64,000 bases of DNA. Source: Planctomycetota bacterium (lineage in GTDB: Bacteria > Planctomycetota > Planctomycetia > Planctomycetales > Planctomycetaceae). Location of the stretch: NCBI GenBank assembly GCA_027618475.1, contig JAQCEJ010000021.1:1-64000 (forward strand), in the 5' to 3' direction. The notes under the pieces were generated by a model. The model did not search any database. It was not told the DNA's origin and worked only from the letters and a program-made list of their open reading frames with translations. Positions 18,123 through 26,986 of the stretch are shown here, in pieces (within the stretch, counting starts at the first letter, position 1; each line of letters starts with the position of its first letter). Position numbers and translations under genes: made by a program.

Positions 18123-19157
18123 ATGTCTACGGACGAAACGATCGCTCAAGACGACAGTAATATCGATTCGATGTCGGCCACTGCTCGACGGGTACTACCG
18201 TTTGAGCGGCCGATCTTTGAAATGGAAGAAAAACTCAAACAGGTCGAACGGACCGGCCCTCCAAGTGCGGCCTCGCGCGAATTGATTCAAAACATGCGCG
18301 AACAGATCGCCAAAATGAAGCGAAATGTGTTCGATCATCTCGACGCCTGGCAAACCGTTCAAGTTGCCCGGCACGAGAATCGTCCTCAAACGCTCGATTA
18401 CATCGAACTCGTCTTCGACGACTTCATGGAATTGCACGGCGATCGTGCGTTTGACGACGACCGTGCCATCATTACCGGCTTCGCCAAGCTCGATGACCGT
18501 AAGGTGCTGCTGGTCGGTCAGCACAAGGGACGAAATTTCAAAGAACGAACCGAACACAATTTCGGCATGGCCCATCCGGAGGGTTACCGTAAGGCCCTTT
18601 CCAAGATGCAGATGGCCGCCAAGTACGGGTTGCCGATTGTTTGCCTGATCGACACCGGCGGCGCCTATCCGGGAATCGGTGCCGAAGAACGCGGACAGGC
18701 CTATACCATCGCCTACAACCTCCGCGAGATGTCGCAGCTTGCTACGCCGATTGTCTGTGTCGTGATCGGCGAGGGAGGTTCCGGGGGCGCACTGGGCATC
18801 GGCATCGGCGATCATATCGCGATGATGCAGTTTGCGTATTATTCGGTGATCAGCCCCGAAGGATGCGCCGGAATCCTGTGGAAGAACAGCAAGTTTGCCG
18901 ACCAGGCTGCGCGGGCTCTTCGCTTCACCAGCAAAGACCTGTTGGAGTTCGGAGTGATCGACGAGATCATACGAGAACCACCCGGGGCGGCTCATCGCGA
19001 TCATCGAATCGCGGCAGCCAATCTGAAGGCCAGCCTGACGCAGGCGCTGCGACACCTTTCCGGAATGGAACGGGAACAATTGGTCGAACGCCGGTATGAA
19101 AAGTTTCGAAAAATCGGCGTGTTCGAAGAGTCGCTCATTACGAATGTTTCAACATGA
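18123..19157 (+). CDS. accA: acetyl-CoA carboxylase carboxyltransferase subunit alpha
   Basis: AccA and AccD together transfer the carboxyl group from carboxybiotin to acetyl-CoA to give malonyl-CoA, the first committed step of fatty-acid synthesis in the cytoplasm. The sequence has the family's landmarks: FERPIFEMEEKL near the N-terminus, ELHGDRAFDDDRAI, LIDTGGAYPGIGAEERGQ, and the glycine-rich GEGGSGGALGIGIGDHI, followed by YSVISPEGCAGILWK. At 344 residues it is slightly longer than the enterobacterial protein because of a short N-terminal extension. GGAAAG precedes the ATG. accD, accB and accC are not in the window, and the main fatty-acid cluster lies 30 kb away. Confidence 0.95.
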   Translation: MSTDETIAQDDSNIDSMSATARRVLPFERPIFEMEEKLKQVERTGPPSAASRELIQNMREQIAKMKRNVFDHLDAWQTVQVARHENRPQTLDYIELVFDDFMELHGDRAFDDDRAIITGFAKLDDRKVLLVGQHKGRNFKERTEHNFGMAHPEGYRKALSKMQMAAKYGLPIVCLIDTGGAYPGIGAEERGQAYTIAYNLREMSQLATPIVCVVIGEGGSGGALGIGIGDHIAMMQFAYYSVISPEGCAGILWKNSKFADQAARALRFTSKDLLEFGVIDEIIREPPGAAHRDHRIAAANLKASLTQALRHLSGMEREQLVERRYEKFRKIGVFEESLITNVST

Positions 19158-19382
19158 AATGTATCTGGGGGAGAGGATGCCCGCCATGGGGAGACCATTT
19201 CGGGGGATTGCGAAAAGGCCTGTTTTTCAGGGATATTCAATGTCTTGAAGGCAACATAACGGACATTATCGGACGTTGCCTGTAGGGGCTGTTAGAGATT
19301 CGTATCGAAGTTTTACGGTTCCGGCTCTCACGTCGCGGCTCAGGATGTTTGCCCGGTATCCCCCCCGCTTCGGTACCGCCAC

Positions 19383-19832
19383 TCAGAATTCTTTCCGGCT
19401 GTCGAGCAGCAACGTGACCGGACCATCGTTGACCAGTTCAACATCCATATGAACTTGAAACCGACCCGTTTCGACCGCCAGCCCCTGACTGCGGACTTCA
19501 GAGACGAAAATCTGGTACAGCGGCTCGGCGATTTCCGGACGGGCTGCGCGAACGAAACTCGGCCGGCGACCTTTTCGGCAATCCCCCAACAGCGTGAACT
19601 GGCTGACCACCAGCATATTTCCGTCGACCTCGACGAGATCGCGATTCATTTTTCCTTCGTCATCTTCAAAAATGCGCAGGCCGGAAATCTTTTGCGCCAG
19701 AAATACAGAATCGTCCTCGGTATCGTTTTCGGCAACGCCGAGCAGGACGAGTAAACCGCGACCGATTTCACCGACAATGGTCCCGTCGACCGTCACACGG
19801 GCTCGCGAAACTCGTTGCACGACAGCACGCAA
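19383..19832 (-). CDS. dtd: D-aminoacyl-tRNA deacylase
   Basis: Dtd hydrolyses D-amino acids from mischarged tRNAs in the cytoplasm, protecting translation. The sequence is a standard bacterial Dtd: [14 protein letters not shown] at the N-terminus, the SQFTLLGDC catalytic segment and the [11 protein letters not shown] Gly-cis-Pro motif near the C-terminus. The frame is open to a GTG at 19862, but a TTG at 19832 lies 8 nt behind GGGAG and gives the usual N-terminus of the family, so I choose TTG and a protein of 149 residues. Downstream the gene converges with accA; upstream thiO is separated by about 75 bp. Confidence 0.93.
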   Translation of the reverse strand: MRAVVQRVSRARVTVDGTIVGEIGRGLLVLLGVAENDTEDDSVFLAQKISGLRIFEDDEGKMNRDLVEVDGNMLVVSQFTLLGDCRKGRRPSFVRAARPEIAEPLYQIFVSEVRSQGLAVETGRFQVHMDVELVNDGPVTLLLDSRKEF

Positions 19833-19906
19833 TTTTTTCTCCCACAAAAATGAAAGGGTCACTTAATTTCAAATTGGCAGACCAGGGGGGCGGCACAGGA
19901 AATGTG

Positions 19907-21076
19907 TCACATCGGCTTACCGGTTTCGGCGTGTTCTCGATCGCAGCGAAACGCTTCCCAGGGGAGCGTCGATTTTTCGTGACGCATCATTTGACTGAGA
20001 AGCTCCGCCGTGACCGGGGCCAGATGTAACCCCTCTCGAAAATGCCCTGCTGCCACAAAAGCGTTTTCGTACCCGGGGATCGTTCCGAGATAAGGCAACC
20101 CATCGGCAGTACCGGGGCGCAGTCCCGCCCAGAATCGTTCGACGGCCGCTTGTCCCAGCGCAGGGACGAGCCGGCGTCCAAAGTCGATCAATTCGGCGAT
20201 CGCTTGCGACGTGTTTTGTTTGAGAAACCCGACTCGCTCTTCGGTCGACCCGATCAGAATCCGCCCATCGCCGCGCGGTACGAGGTAACATTTTTCGACT
20301 TCGATCACCCTATTGATCAAATCCGGTTTCGTCGATAACAGCACAATCTGCCCTCGAATCGGTTCGAGGGGGAGATGACAGCCCAGGGCCGACAGCAGCG
20401 TCGATGACCACGCTCCGCTGGCGACGACGAACTGCCCCGCCTCGAACCGGCCTTTAACCGTCTGCACCGCGAGAATTCGATCGCCCGAACGTTCCCAGCC
20501 GAAGGCGGGGACTCCCGGAAATAAATTCACACCCCGTTGATGACAGGCGGCTACCAGCACTTTCAAATGGCGAGGATTCCGCACCTGACAAAATTCGGGA
20601 ATGGAATATGCATCGCAAAAGTCCGCCCCAAGTGCGGGTTCCAACTCGGCAGCGCGTTGCTTTGTCAGTTGTTCGGTGGCGATTCCCGCATCTTGCCATG
20701 AGGTGATGAGAGCGGACAGTCGCCGGGCAGACGTGTCGTCACATGCGAGTTCGACAGCACCGCATTTGCGAAATCCATTATCGAGGCCCGTCTCTTCGCG
20801 GAGCCGTGCTGACCAGATCGGCCAGAGTTCGTGACTGGCTGCGCGCAATTGTACGTCGGCCGGGGCGCCCCTGTAACTGCGGGCAGGGGGCAACATACCT
20901 GCTCCCGCCCACGACGATTCCTGACCCATCGCCCCTTGATCGAAAACGGAAACGTGAATCCCCTGCCCAGCCAGTTCGTACGCGATCGACAGGCCGATGA
21001 CTCCGCCCCCGATCACGATGACATCCGACAACTGTTTGCGCGAGTAGTCCGATTGCACGAAATTCCGACCCGTCAC
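19907..21076 (-). CDS. thiO: glycine oxidase ThiO-type FAD-dependent oxidoreductase
   Basis: This is a D-amino-acid-oxidase-fold (DAO family) flavoenzyme. The dinucleotide-binding motif VIGGGVIGLSIAYEL is at residues 21-35, followed by the acid-terminated strand VSVFDQG. Later landmarks are SSWAGAGMLPPARSY, the substrate-side IRGQIVLLS, the YLVPRGDGRILIGSTEE strand pair and the C-terminal GLRPGTADGLPYLG with AAGHFREGLHLAPVTAEL. These match ThiO, which oxidises glycine to iminoacetate for the thiazole ring of thiamine. No other thiamine genes are adjacent, so a general amine oxidase role stays possible. The GTG start overlaps the stop of the upstream cytochrome-type gene (GTGA), implying translational coupling. 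Confidence 0.85.
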   Translation of the reverse strand: MTGRNFVQSDYSRKQLSDVIVIGGGVIGLSIAYELAGQGIHVSVFDQGAMGQESSWAGAGMLPPARSYRGAPADVQLRAASHELWPIWSARLREETGLDNGFRKCGAVELACDDTSARRLSALITSWQDAGIATEQLTKQRAAELEPALGADFCDAYSIPEFCQVRNPRHLKVLVAACHQRGVNLFPGVPAFGWERSGDRILAVQTVKGRFEAGQFVVASGAWSSTLLSALGCHLPLEPIRGQIVLLSTKPDLINRVIEVEKCYLVPRGDGRILIGSTEERVGFLKQNTSQAIAELIDFGRRLVPALGQAAVERFWAGLRPGTADGLPYLGTIPGYENAFVAAGHFREGLHLAPVTAELLSQMMRHEKSTLPWEAFRCDREHAETGKPM

Positions 21077-23007
21077 CGTTTTTTGGAGACCTTCAATCCG
21101 CTCACAAAGGCCTGTGCGATCACTGCCGGTTCGGCCTGATAAACCGTCTTGAGCGCCGCCAGTGTGTCATCTCCACCTGCGATCCGTCCGACGAGTTGGC
21201 TGAATCGTTCCCCTCCCCCCGGAGACTTGATTAGAAAATCGACGAGTGCATATCCAACCGCACTTGTTCCGGAGGGGGAAAAAGTCCCATCGACAAAAAT
21301 ATCTTCAGGCTTCTTCACATCGGTCAGCAATTCGGGAATCGAATTCTTGAGGCCATTGAGGTATTCGCTTCCTTCTCCCGAACGTGCGGCGACTGCCAGT
21401 CCCGCCCCTTGTACGACCCAACCCGGCAGATTGCCCGCCTTCTTCTTCAGCAACGCCGCGGTCATCTGTTCGGCGACGATCAGGTGCAGACCCGGCGATT
21501 CGCTCGTCACGGAGTCACCCACATCCTGCACGACGATATAGGCATCTTCCTGATGGGGAGTGACGACCGCATGACCGACCATTTCTGCCGGTGGTGTGCG
21601 CTGATGCAGCGTGATATTGAATTCTTCAAAACTGAAACGATCCTTGATCACAAATATCGTCAATCGCCCTTTCCACAAGGGGTTATCCTTCTCCTTAAAG
21701 AGATCTCGCAGGCTGTTGGCTTCTTTATCGGCCCAGTCATTGACTGCTTGCAGGCGATCTTTGCTGACGTTACCCATCACCAGGAATTCTGAGCTTTCGA
21801 TTTGTGCCGGCTGCTCCTTCGGCAAGGCACGTTCCCACTGTTCTTTCGATCGTGATTTGCGCATTTCCGAAAATTGTTCGGCCGACATTGCCGCCAGTTC
21901 GGCGGCGCGTTTCTCTTCTTCGGTGGGAACGTACGATCGCAGTGTGGCTTGCGGATCGGGTCCGTCAAATTTTGCCCCTTCGCGAATCCAGGTCGTAAAA
22001 TCTTCGGCGTTCTTCCGTTTGAGAAGCCCCTGCCCTCGCGGCATCTTGATGGGATCCTGCTTGACGACGAGTTGATGAATTCGGCTCTCATCGGGATTCG
22101 ACGGCACGACCACATAACCGCTGTCGCCGCCGGTCATCAACTTTTCGAACGTCTCCAGCGAAAAGCCGCTTGCCGGGGTTTCGCCGCTGTGACAACGGAC
22201 GCAGTGCACCACCATCCAAGGGGCGATGTCGTCTTTGAATGATACCGTTTCATCGCCGGTTGCTTTTTCGATGGAGACCGGCTTTTCTTCTTTCATCGAC
22301 TTCGGCTTTTCCTCCTCGTCTTCCTCATCTTCTGAATCGACCGACGAACCGATTTTGTCTTCATCCGACTTGCCGTCGAATTTCGCTCCCTGATTGATCC
22401 ACAGGATGATCATGCCGATTTCTTCGTCTTCGAGCTTCTGACCGTCTTTCGGCATCCGTAGATTGTCATCAGGTGTGACGACCCGTAGTGCGAGCCGGCT
22501 GGTATTAGCACTTCCGGGAATCAGCAGCGGGCCGTTCGTGCTCCCTTTTTTCATTCCGGCGAACGTATCGAGGCTGAGCCCACCGCTCGGCTTTGCGGCC
22601 GAGTGGCATAACAGACAACGCTCGATAAGAATCGGGGCCACATCTTCCTCGAAGCTGACCATATTCCCCCGTTTCTTTTTGTCGGGGTTTTTCGCCAGAT
22701 CGAGATACTTCTTTTTGGTTTCGATCAGTTTCTTCTGACCGATCACGATCTTGTCGTCGTCCTTGAGCATGGCTTCGAGAATCAGATTGTCGAGTTTCTC
22801 TTCGGCGCTTTTGATCAGCTCTTCGGCCTCGTCGAATTTCTTGGACCGCGATAACGACGCGACTTTCGAAAGATCTCTCTTAATTTCCGAAATGATCTTT
22901 CGCTGATCTTTATTCAGAGGCGCCCCCTGTACGGCCTCTGCCCCGGAAAACGAAACAATGGCCGAGGCGGTCAGACAGACGATCCAAGAACGCACGATCT
23001 TCGACAT
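21073..23007 (-). CDS. Planctomycete-cytochrome-type protein fused to a metallopeptidase-like pseudo-enzyme domain
   Basis: A signal peptide (WIVCLTASAIVSFSGA) is followed by a coiled-coil helical region of about 85 residues and two c-type haem sites, CLLCH (residues 131-135) and CVRCH (269-273), each in the context APxxxxRCxxCHS typical of planctomycete cytochromes (PSCyt1). Between them is an acidic linker (SEDEEDEEEKPKS). From about residue 400 to the end the sequence looks like a gluzincin/DUF1570-type peptidase domain: a helix LHLIVAEQMTAALL followed by LPGWVVQGAGLAVAAR. The zinc site is destroyed: HExxH is HLIVA and the usual W-x-x-E-G-L is WVVQGAG. The start at 23007 is chosen because AAGGGGAA lies 5 nt upstream. 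It is translationally coupled to thiO. Confidence 0.68.
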   Translation of the reverse strand: MSKIVRSWIVCLTASAIVSFSGAEAVQGAPLNKDQRKIISEIKRDLSKVASLSRSKKFDEAEELIKSAEEKLDNLILEAMLKDDDKIVIGQKKLIETKKKYLDLAKNPDKKKRGNMVSFEEDVAPILIERCLLCHSAAKPSGGLSLDTFAGMKKGSTNGPLLIPGSANTSRLALRVVTPDDNLRMPKDGQKLEDEEIGMIILWINQGAKFDGKSDEDKIGSSVDSEDEEDEEEKPKSMKEEKPVSIEKATGDETVSFKDDIAPWMVVHCVRCHSGETPASGFSLETFEKLMTGGDSGYVVVPSNPDESRIHQLVVKQDPIKMPRGQGLLKRKNAEDFTTWIREGAKFDGPDPQATLRSYVPTEEEKRAAELAAMSAEQFSEMRKSRSKEQWERALPKEQPAQIESSEFLVMGNVSKDRLQAVNDWADKEANSLRDLFKEKDNPLWKGRLTIFVIKDRFSFEEFNITLHQRTPPAEMVGHAVVTPHQEDAYIVVQDVGDSVTSESPGLHLIVAEQMTAALLKKKAGNLPGWVVQGAGLAVAARSGEGSEYLNGLKNSIPELLTDVKKPEDIFVDGTFSPSGTSAVGYALVDFLIKSPGGGERFSQLVGRIAGGDDTLAALKTVYQAEPAVIAQAFVSGLKVSKKR

Positions 23008-23221
23008 GGGTATTCCCCTTCGACAGTGTGAACGATTTTCAGTTCCCATCTCCCTTGAGTATAGACGAACCGAGACCTGTCGAAAAGTTGTTCTCGCCTC
23101 CGTCGGCCTGGAATTCGACGAAAAACGATACGGGTATTCAGGTCTTGTGCTCCTCAGCGTGAGGAGATGTCACCTGCCAGACCTGTTTTCATGCCAATTG
23201 AGATTCATGCCCCGTCCCGAT

Positions 23222-23257
23222 AAGATGGAATGAAATATGAAGATGGAATGAAATATG
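23222..23257. repeat. 18-bp perfect tandem duplication
   Basis: The 18-mer AAGATGGAATGAAATATG occurs twice in direct succession (23222-23239 and 23240-23257), 67 bp before the larE start. This could be a slippage duplication or a repeated operator. Confidence 0.9.
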
Positions 23258-23324
23258 ATGTTCCGTGAAATTACTTTCCCGGTCTGATCTTGAAGTGGGT
23301 CTTCTGAACGTTGGTTTGTAGCCG

Positions 23325-24182
23325 ATGACCACAATTTCGCTTGAACTGGAATCGAAAAAAGTGCGGCTGATTGCCCTGCTCCGCGAGTATGATCGCGTGG
23401 CCGTAGCCTATTCAGGGGGTGTCGATAGTGCCGTGGTGGCTTATGCCGCGAATCTCGCGTGCGGCGAGAAGGCCGTCGCCGTGACCGCCGTCAGCGACAG
23501 TCTGGCGCAAGGTGAACTCGAAGATGCCCGGAATCTCGCAACGATAATCGGAATTCGTCATCTCATCATTCAAACGCAGGAATTCGACAACGCCGAATAC
23601 ACGGCGAATTCGCCGCAACGTTGTTTTCATTGCAAATCAGAGTTGTATTCGCGGTTAGAAGAGTTGCTACCGCAGCTCGATCTCGATGTCTGCGTGATCG
23701 TCAACGGAGCCAACCTCGATGACGACGGCGACTGGCGTCCCGGGTTGCGGGCGGCGAAGAACTTCGATGTCAAATCCCCTCTGAAAGACGTAGGATTGAC
23801 GAAGGACGACGTTCGTGCGCTCGCACGGCATTGGGGATTACCTGTGTGGGACAAACCGGCAAGCCCCTGCTTATCGAGCCGCGTGGCGTACGGTGTCGAA
23901 GTGACACCAGAGCGGGTCAAGCGAATCGACGATGCCGAACGATTTCTGCGCGACGAGCTATTGCTGAGAGAACTCCGCGTCCGCTGCGAAGCGAACGAAC
24001 TGGCACGCATCGAAGTCCCGCTAACCGCCCTGCCCCGTCTACTGGAAGAATCGACCCGCGACGCGATCGTAACAAAATTTCGCGAACTCGGCTTCCGCTA
24101 TATCACACTCGACCTCGAAGGTTTTCGCTCGGGGAGTCTGAACCTGGTGCATCTGGCAATTGGTGAATTGTCTCAAGAATAA
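23325..24182 (+). CDS. larE: ATP-dependent sacrificial sulfur transferase LarE-type
   Basis: LarE is a PP-loop ATP pyrophosphatase that adenylates the nicotinic-acid dinucleotide precursor and donates cysteine sulfur to make the nickel-pincer cofactor of lactate racemase and relatives. The PP-loop motif is AYSGGVDSAVV (residues about 28-37). RCFHCKSELY near residue 100 and KPASPCLSSRVAYG near residue 185 match the family; the cysteine in PCLSSR is the position of the sacrificial cysteine in characterised LarE. Both CxxC-type cysteines at CFHC suggest a possible iron-sulfur or zinc role. larB, larC and larA are not adjacent, so the cofactor pathway must be encoded elsewhere or the protein serves another thiolation. 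Confidence 0.88.
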   Translation: MTTISLELESKKVRLIALLREYDRVAVAYSGGVDSAVVAYAANLACGEKAVAVTAVSDSLAQGELEDARNLATIIGIRHLIIQTQEFDNAEYTANSPQRCFHCKSELYSRLEELLPQLDLDVCVIVNGANLDDDGDWRPGLRAAKNFDVKSPLKDVGLTKDDVRALARHWGLPVWDKPASPCLSSRVAYGVEVTPERVKRIDDAERFLRDELLLRELRVRCEANELARIEVPLTALPRLLEESTRDAIVTKFRELGFRYITLDLEGFRSGSLNLVHLAIGELSQE

Positions 24183-24205
24183 ACCAAGATGGTGAGCGGA
24201 CCTGC

Positions 24206-24226
24206 GAACGTCACGAATACGTTCGA
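24206..24226. other. 7-bp hairpin between convergent larE and glyA
   Basis: CGAACGT at 24206-24212 pairs with ACGTTCG at 24220-24226 around CACGAAT. It sits in the 47-bp gap where larE and glyA converge, which is where a bidirectional terminator would be expected, but no T-run follows on either strand. Confidence 0.3.
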
Positions 24227-24229
24227 GGA

Positions 24230-25471
24230 TCATGAAATCCCCGGCACAGGGAAATCCTTTGCGAAATTCGCGATCTCTTGCTTAATTTTTTGTTCGAGCG
24301 CCGTGTCATCGGGGGATCGGAGAATCTTCAGAATCCAGTCGCCGACCGTTTTCATTTCGGATTCTTTCATCCCGCGCGTCGTCAGAGCCGCAGTGCCGAG
24401 ACGGATGCCGCTGGGATCGAGCGGCTTGCGTTGATCGTAGGGAATCATGTTTTTGTTCACGGTGATTCCCGCACGGTCCAACGCTGCTTCGGCGATTTTG
24501 CCGGTAAGACCGACGGTCGTGACGTCGGCGAGCATGAGATGATTATCGGTTCCGCCAGAGGCGAGTTTCACGCCGCCGCCCATTAGCGTTTCGGCAAGAG
24601 CCTTCGCATTGGCGATAATCTGCTTCGCGTAGTCTTTGAAGGCGGGTTGCAATGCCTCCTGAAAACAGACTCCCTTGGCGGCGACGATATGCATCAGCGG
24701 CCCCCCCTGCATTCCGGGAAATACGGCCTTGTCGATCGCCTTGCCGTGTTCTTCTTTGCAAAGGACGAAACCCGATCGCGGTCCGCGTAATGTCTTATGC
24801 GAGGTTGAAGTGACAAAATCGGCATGTGGGACAGGACTGTTATGCAGACCGGCGGCAACCAACCCGGCGTAATGGGCCATGTCGACCATGAAGATCGCCC
24901 CGATTTCTTTCGCGATCTCGGCGAACTTGGCGTGCTCGATCTCGCGAGGATAGGCGCTCGCTCCGGCGAGAATCAATTTCGGCTTGTGCTCGCGGGCGAG
25001 TTTCGCCACCTGATCGAAATCGATGCGATGGTTGTCCTGCCGCACGCCGTAATGAATCGCGTGATACAACTGCCCCGAAAAATTCAGCGACATGCCGTGC
25101 GTGAGATGCCCGCCGTGAGCCAGATCCATCGCCAGAAACGTGTCGCCCGGCTGAAGCGTCGCGAAAAACACGGCCATGTTCGCCTGCGAGCCCGCGTGCG
25201 GCTGCACGTTGGCGTATTCGGCACCGAACAATTGACAGACGCGATCGCGCGCCAGCGATTCGACAACGTCGACGTGCTCGCAGCCTCCGTAATATCGCCG
25301 CGCGGGGTATCCCTCGGCGTATTTATTCGTCAGTACCGTTCCGGCTGCTTCGAGCACGGCCGCACTCGTATAATTTTCAGAGGCGATCAATTCCAGTCCA
25401 TCGACCTGGCGTCGGCGTTCGTGCTGAATCGCTTCCCAGATTTCATGATCCTGATTCTGTAAAATCGACAT
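24230..25471 (-). CDS. glyA: serine hydroxymethyltransferase
   Basis: GlyA is a PLP enzyme that interconverts serine and glycine while loading tetrahydrofolate with a one-carbon unit, in the cytoplasm. Landmarks are [59 protein letters not shown] and the PLP lysine in [14 protein letters not shown] (K226). The C-terminus has the normal MIPYDQRKP...[15 protein letters not shown] block. Length (413) is standard. AGGGGA lies about 12 nt before the ATG, a rather long spacing. The gene is divergent from the BRCT-MerR-TPR gene with about 165 bp between starts. Confidence 0.96.
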   Translation of the reverse strand: MSILQNQDHEIWEAIQHERRRQVDGLELIASENYTSAAVLEAAGTVLTNKYAEGYPARRYYGGCEHVDVVESLARDRVCQLFGAEYANVQPHAGSQANMAVFFATLQPGDTFLAMDLAHGGHLTHGMSLNFSGQLYHAIHYGVRQDNHRIDFDQVAKLAREHKPKLILAGASAYPREIEHAKFAEIAKEIGAIFMVDMAHYAGLVAAGLHNSPVPHADFVTSTSHKTLRGPRSGFVLCKEEHGKAIDKAVFPGMQGGPLMHIVAAKGVCFQEALQPAFKDYAKQIIANAKALAETLMGGGVKLASGGTDNHLMLADVTTVGLTGKIAEAALDRAGITVNKNMIPYDQRKPLDPSGIRLGTAALTTRGMKESEMKTVGDWILKILRSPDDTALEQKIKQEIANFAKDFPVPGIS

Positions 25472-25636
25472 GATGTCATATCCCCTGGGGTCAAAAATCG
25501 ATCTTCTCGGTTATTGTTTTCCGTTGCTGACTGGCGCACTTATAGTACACCAAACGGATGAATGCTACCGAACCGCGACGCGAAACGGTATGCTCTTTCA
25601 TGACGACAGTTTTCATTGAGAAAGTTCTCATCAACG

Positions 25637-26935
25637 ATGACCGATCAGACTCCAAAATTCGATCGACTCGAGAGTTCCCCACCGCTGGCGGGAGAACGCG
25701 TCGCATTTACAGGGACGCTGGCGTCGATGACGCACCGCGAAGCTTACGAAGTGGTTGAAAAGCACGGCGGGACTCCTTCCCCTTACGTCAGCCGGCAATT
25801 GACGATACTCGTAATCGGCGAGGAAGGCTGGCCGCTGGAGGACAACGGCCAGCCTTCGGTCAAGTTGCAACAGGTTTTGCAGAAGCAAGCTGAGGGAATC
25901 GCCATTCGTATCATCAACGAATCGACCTGGCTGAAATGGCTGGGGCTTGACGAACGGGAGCGGGATGTCCATCGGTGGTACACGCCGGCGATGCTCAGCA
26001 AACTCCTCGACGTATCAGTGGCGTCGATTCGCCGTTGGGCGCGCATCGGTTTGATTCATCCTGTCAATCAGGTCATGAAGCTGCCGTATTTTGATTTCCG
26101 CGAAGTGTCGAGTGCCCGCCGATTGGCAGAATTGATTGATGCCGAGATTCCGCTCCATGAAATCGAAAAGAGCCTCAAGCATCTTACCGATGTGCTCCCC
26201 GAGGTCGACCGTCCCCTCGCTCAACTGCAAGTTCTTGCCCAACAACATCGGCTCACCTATCGCGATGGATGCAGTCTGATCGAAGCGCGCAGCGGCCAGC
26301 GGTTGTTTGACTTCTCCCCCCCAGCCCCGGTGACGGAAAATTCTGACGCCGCGGCACACACGATTCTATTTCACCCCCGAGACGAACCGACGGATTCCCC
26401 CGAACTGCATACCAATATCGAATCGGACGACAACGCCGCATCGATTCCTCTTAGAACAGATGACGTCGATCGTCACTGGGAAGAATGGTACGAAACCGGT
26501 TGCCGTTTGCTCGACAGCCATCACGTTACAGCAGCCATCGAGGCGTTTCGCATGAGCCTGATGGATGAACCGGGGCACCCCGAAGTCAATTTTCATCTCG
26601 CCGAGGCACTTTACCGGAACGGCAATCTCCCCGGCGCGCTCGAACGGTATTATGTTGCTGTCGAGGCCGATCATCAGTTGATCGAGGCGTGGACGCAACT
26701 CGGTTGCGTACATGCCGAACTCATGGAAACTGACCAGGCGATCAAGGCGTTTCAGATCGCGCTCGAATATCACCCCGATTACCCCGACGCCCATTACCAT
26801 CTTGCCGAATTATGGCACAAGCGCGGAGAGACCGTTCGAGCCGTGCCGCATTGGCAGGCGTATTTGAGCTTCGACCAGCGAGGCCCCTGGGCCGAAGTCG
26901 CGATGCAGAGATTGCACGAAGTCGGGAAAGAATGA
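25637..26935 (+). CDS. BRCT-MerR-TPR fusion protein, probable DNA-binding regulator
   Basis: Three modules can be read. Residues of about 12-90 form a BRCT-like domain: LAGERVAFTGTLASMTHREA with KHGGTPSPYVSRQLTILVIG and a closing STWLKWLGL, the pattern of the BRCT in NAD-dependent ligases. Residues of about 98-165 form a MerR-type winged helix: YTPAMLSKLLDVSVASIRRWARIGLI and FDFREVSSARRLAELIDAEI. Residues of about 285-430 are three or four tetratricopeptide repeats with canonical NFHLAEALYRNGNLPGALERY spacing. The ATG at 25637 is chosen over the TTG at 25616 because it gives a complete BRCT without extra residues. This combination is unusual. It could read DNA through MerR and recruit partners through TPR. 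Confidence 0.78.
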   Translation: MTDQTPKFDRLESSPPLAGERVAFTGTLASMTHREAYEVVEKHGGTPSPYVSRQLTILVIGEEGWPLEDNGQPSVKLQQVLQKQAEGIAIRIINESTWLKWLGLDERERDVHRWYTPAMLSKLLDVSVASIRRWARIGLIHPVNQVMKLPYFDFREVSSARRLAELIDAEIPLHEIEKSLKHLTDVLPEVDRPLAQLQVLAQQHRLTYRDGCSLIEARSGQRLFDFSPPAPVTENSDAAAHTILFHPRDEPTDSPELHTNIESDDNAASIPLRTDDVDRHWEEWYETGCRLLDSHHVTAAIEAFRMSLMDEPGHPEVNFHLAEALYRNGNLPGALERYYVAVEADHQLIEAWTQLGCVHAELMETDQAIKAFQIALEYHPDYPDAHYHLAELWHKRGETVRAVPHWQAYLSFDQRGPWAEVAMQRLHEVGKE

Positions 26936-26960
26936 ATCAGAAACCGAATCATTCTTCCCG
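26923..26960. terminator. hairpin overlapping stop codon, between convergent genes
   Basis: CGGGAAAGAATGA (26923-26935, containing the stop codon of the upstream gene) pairs with TCATTCTTCCCG (26949-26960) with one bulged A. On the plus strand a run of six T at 26975-26980 follows 14 nt later. The position between the converging BRCT-MerR-TPR and EF-G-like genes fits a terminator, though the T-run is distant. Confidence 0.4.
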
Positions 26961-26986
26961 ATAAATCTCGTGCCTTTTTTATTTGC

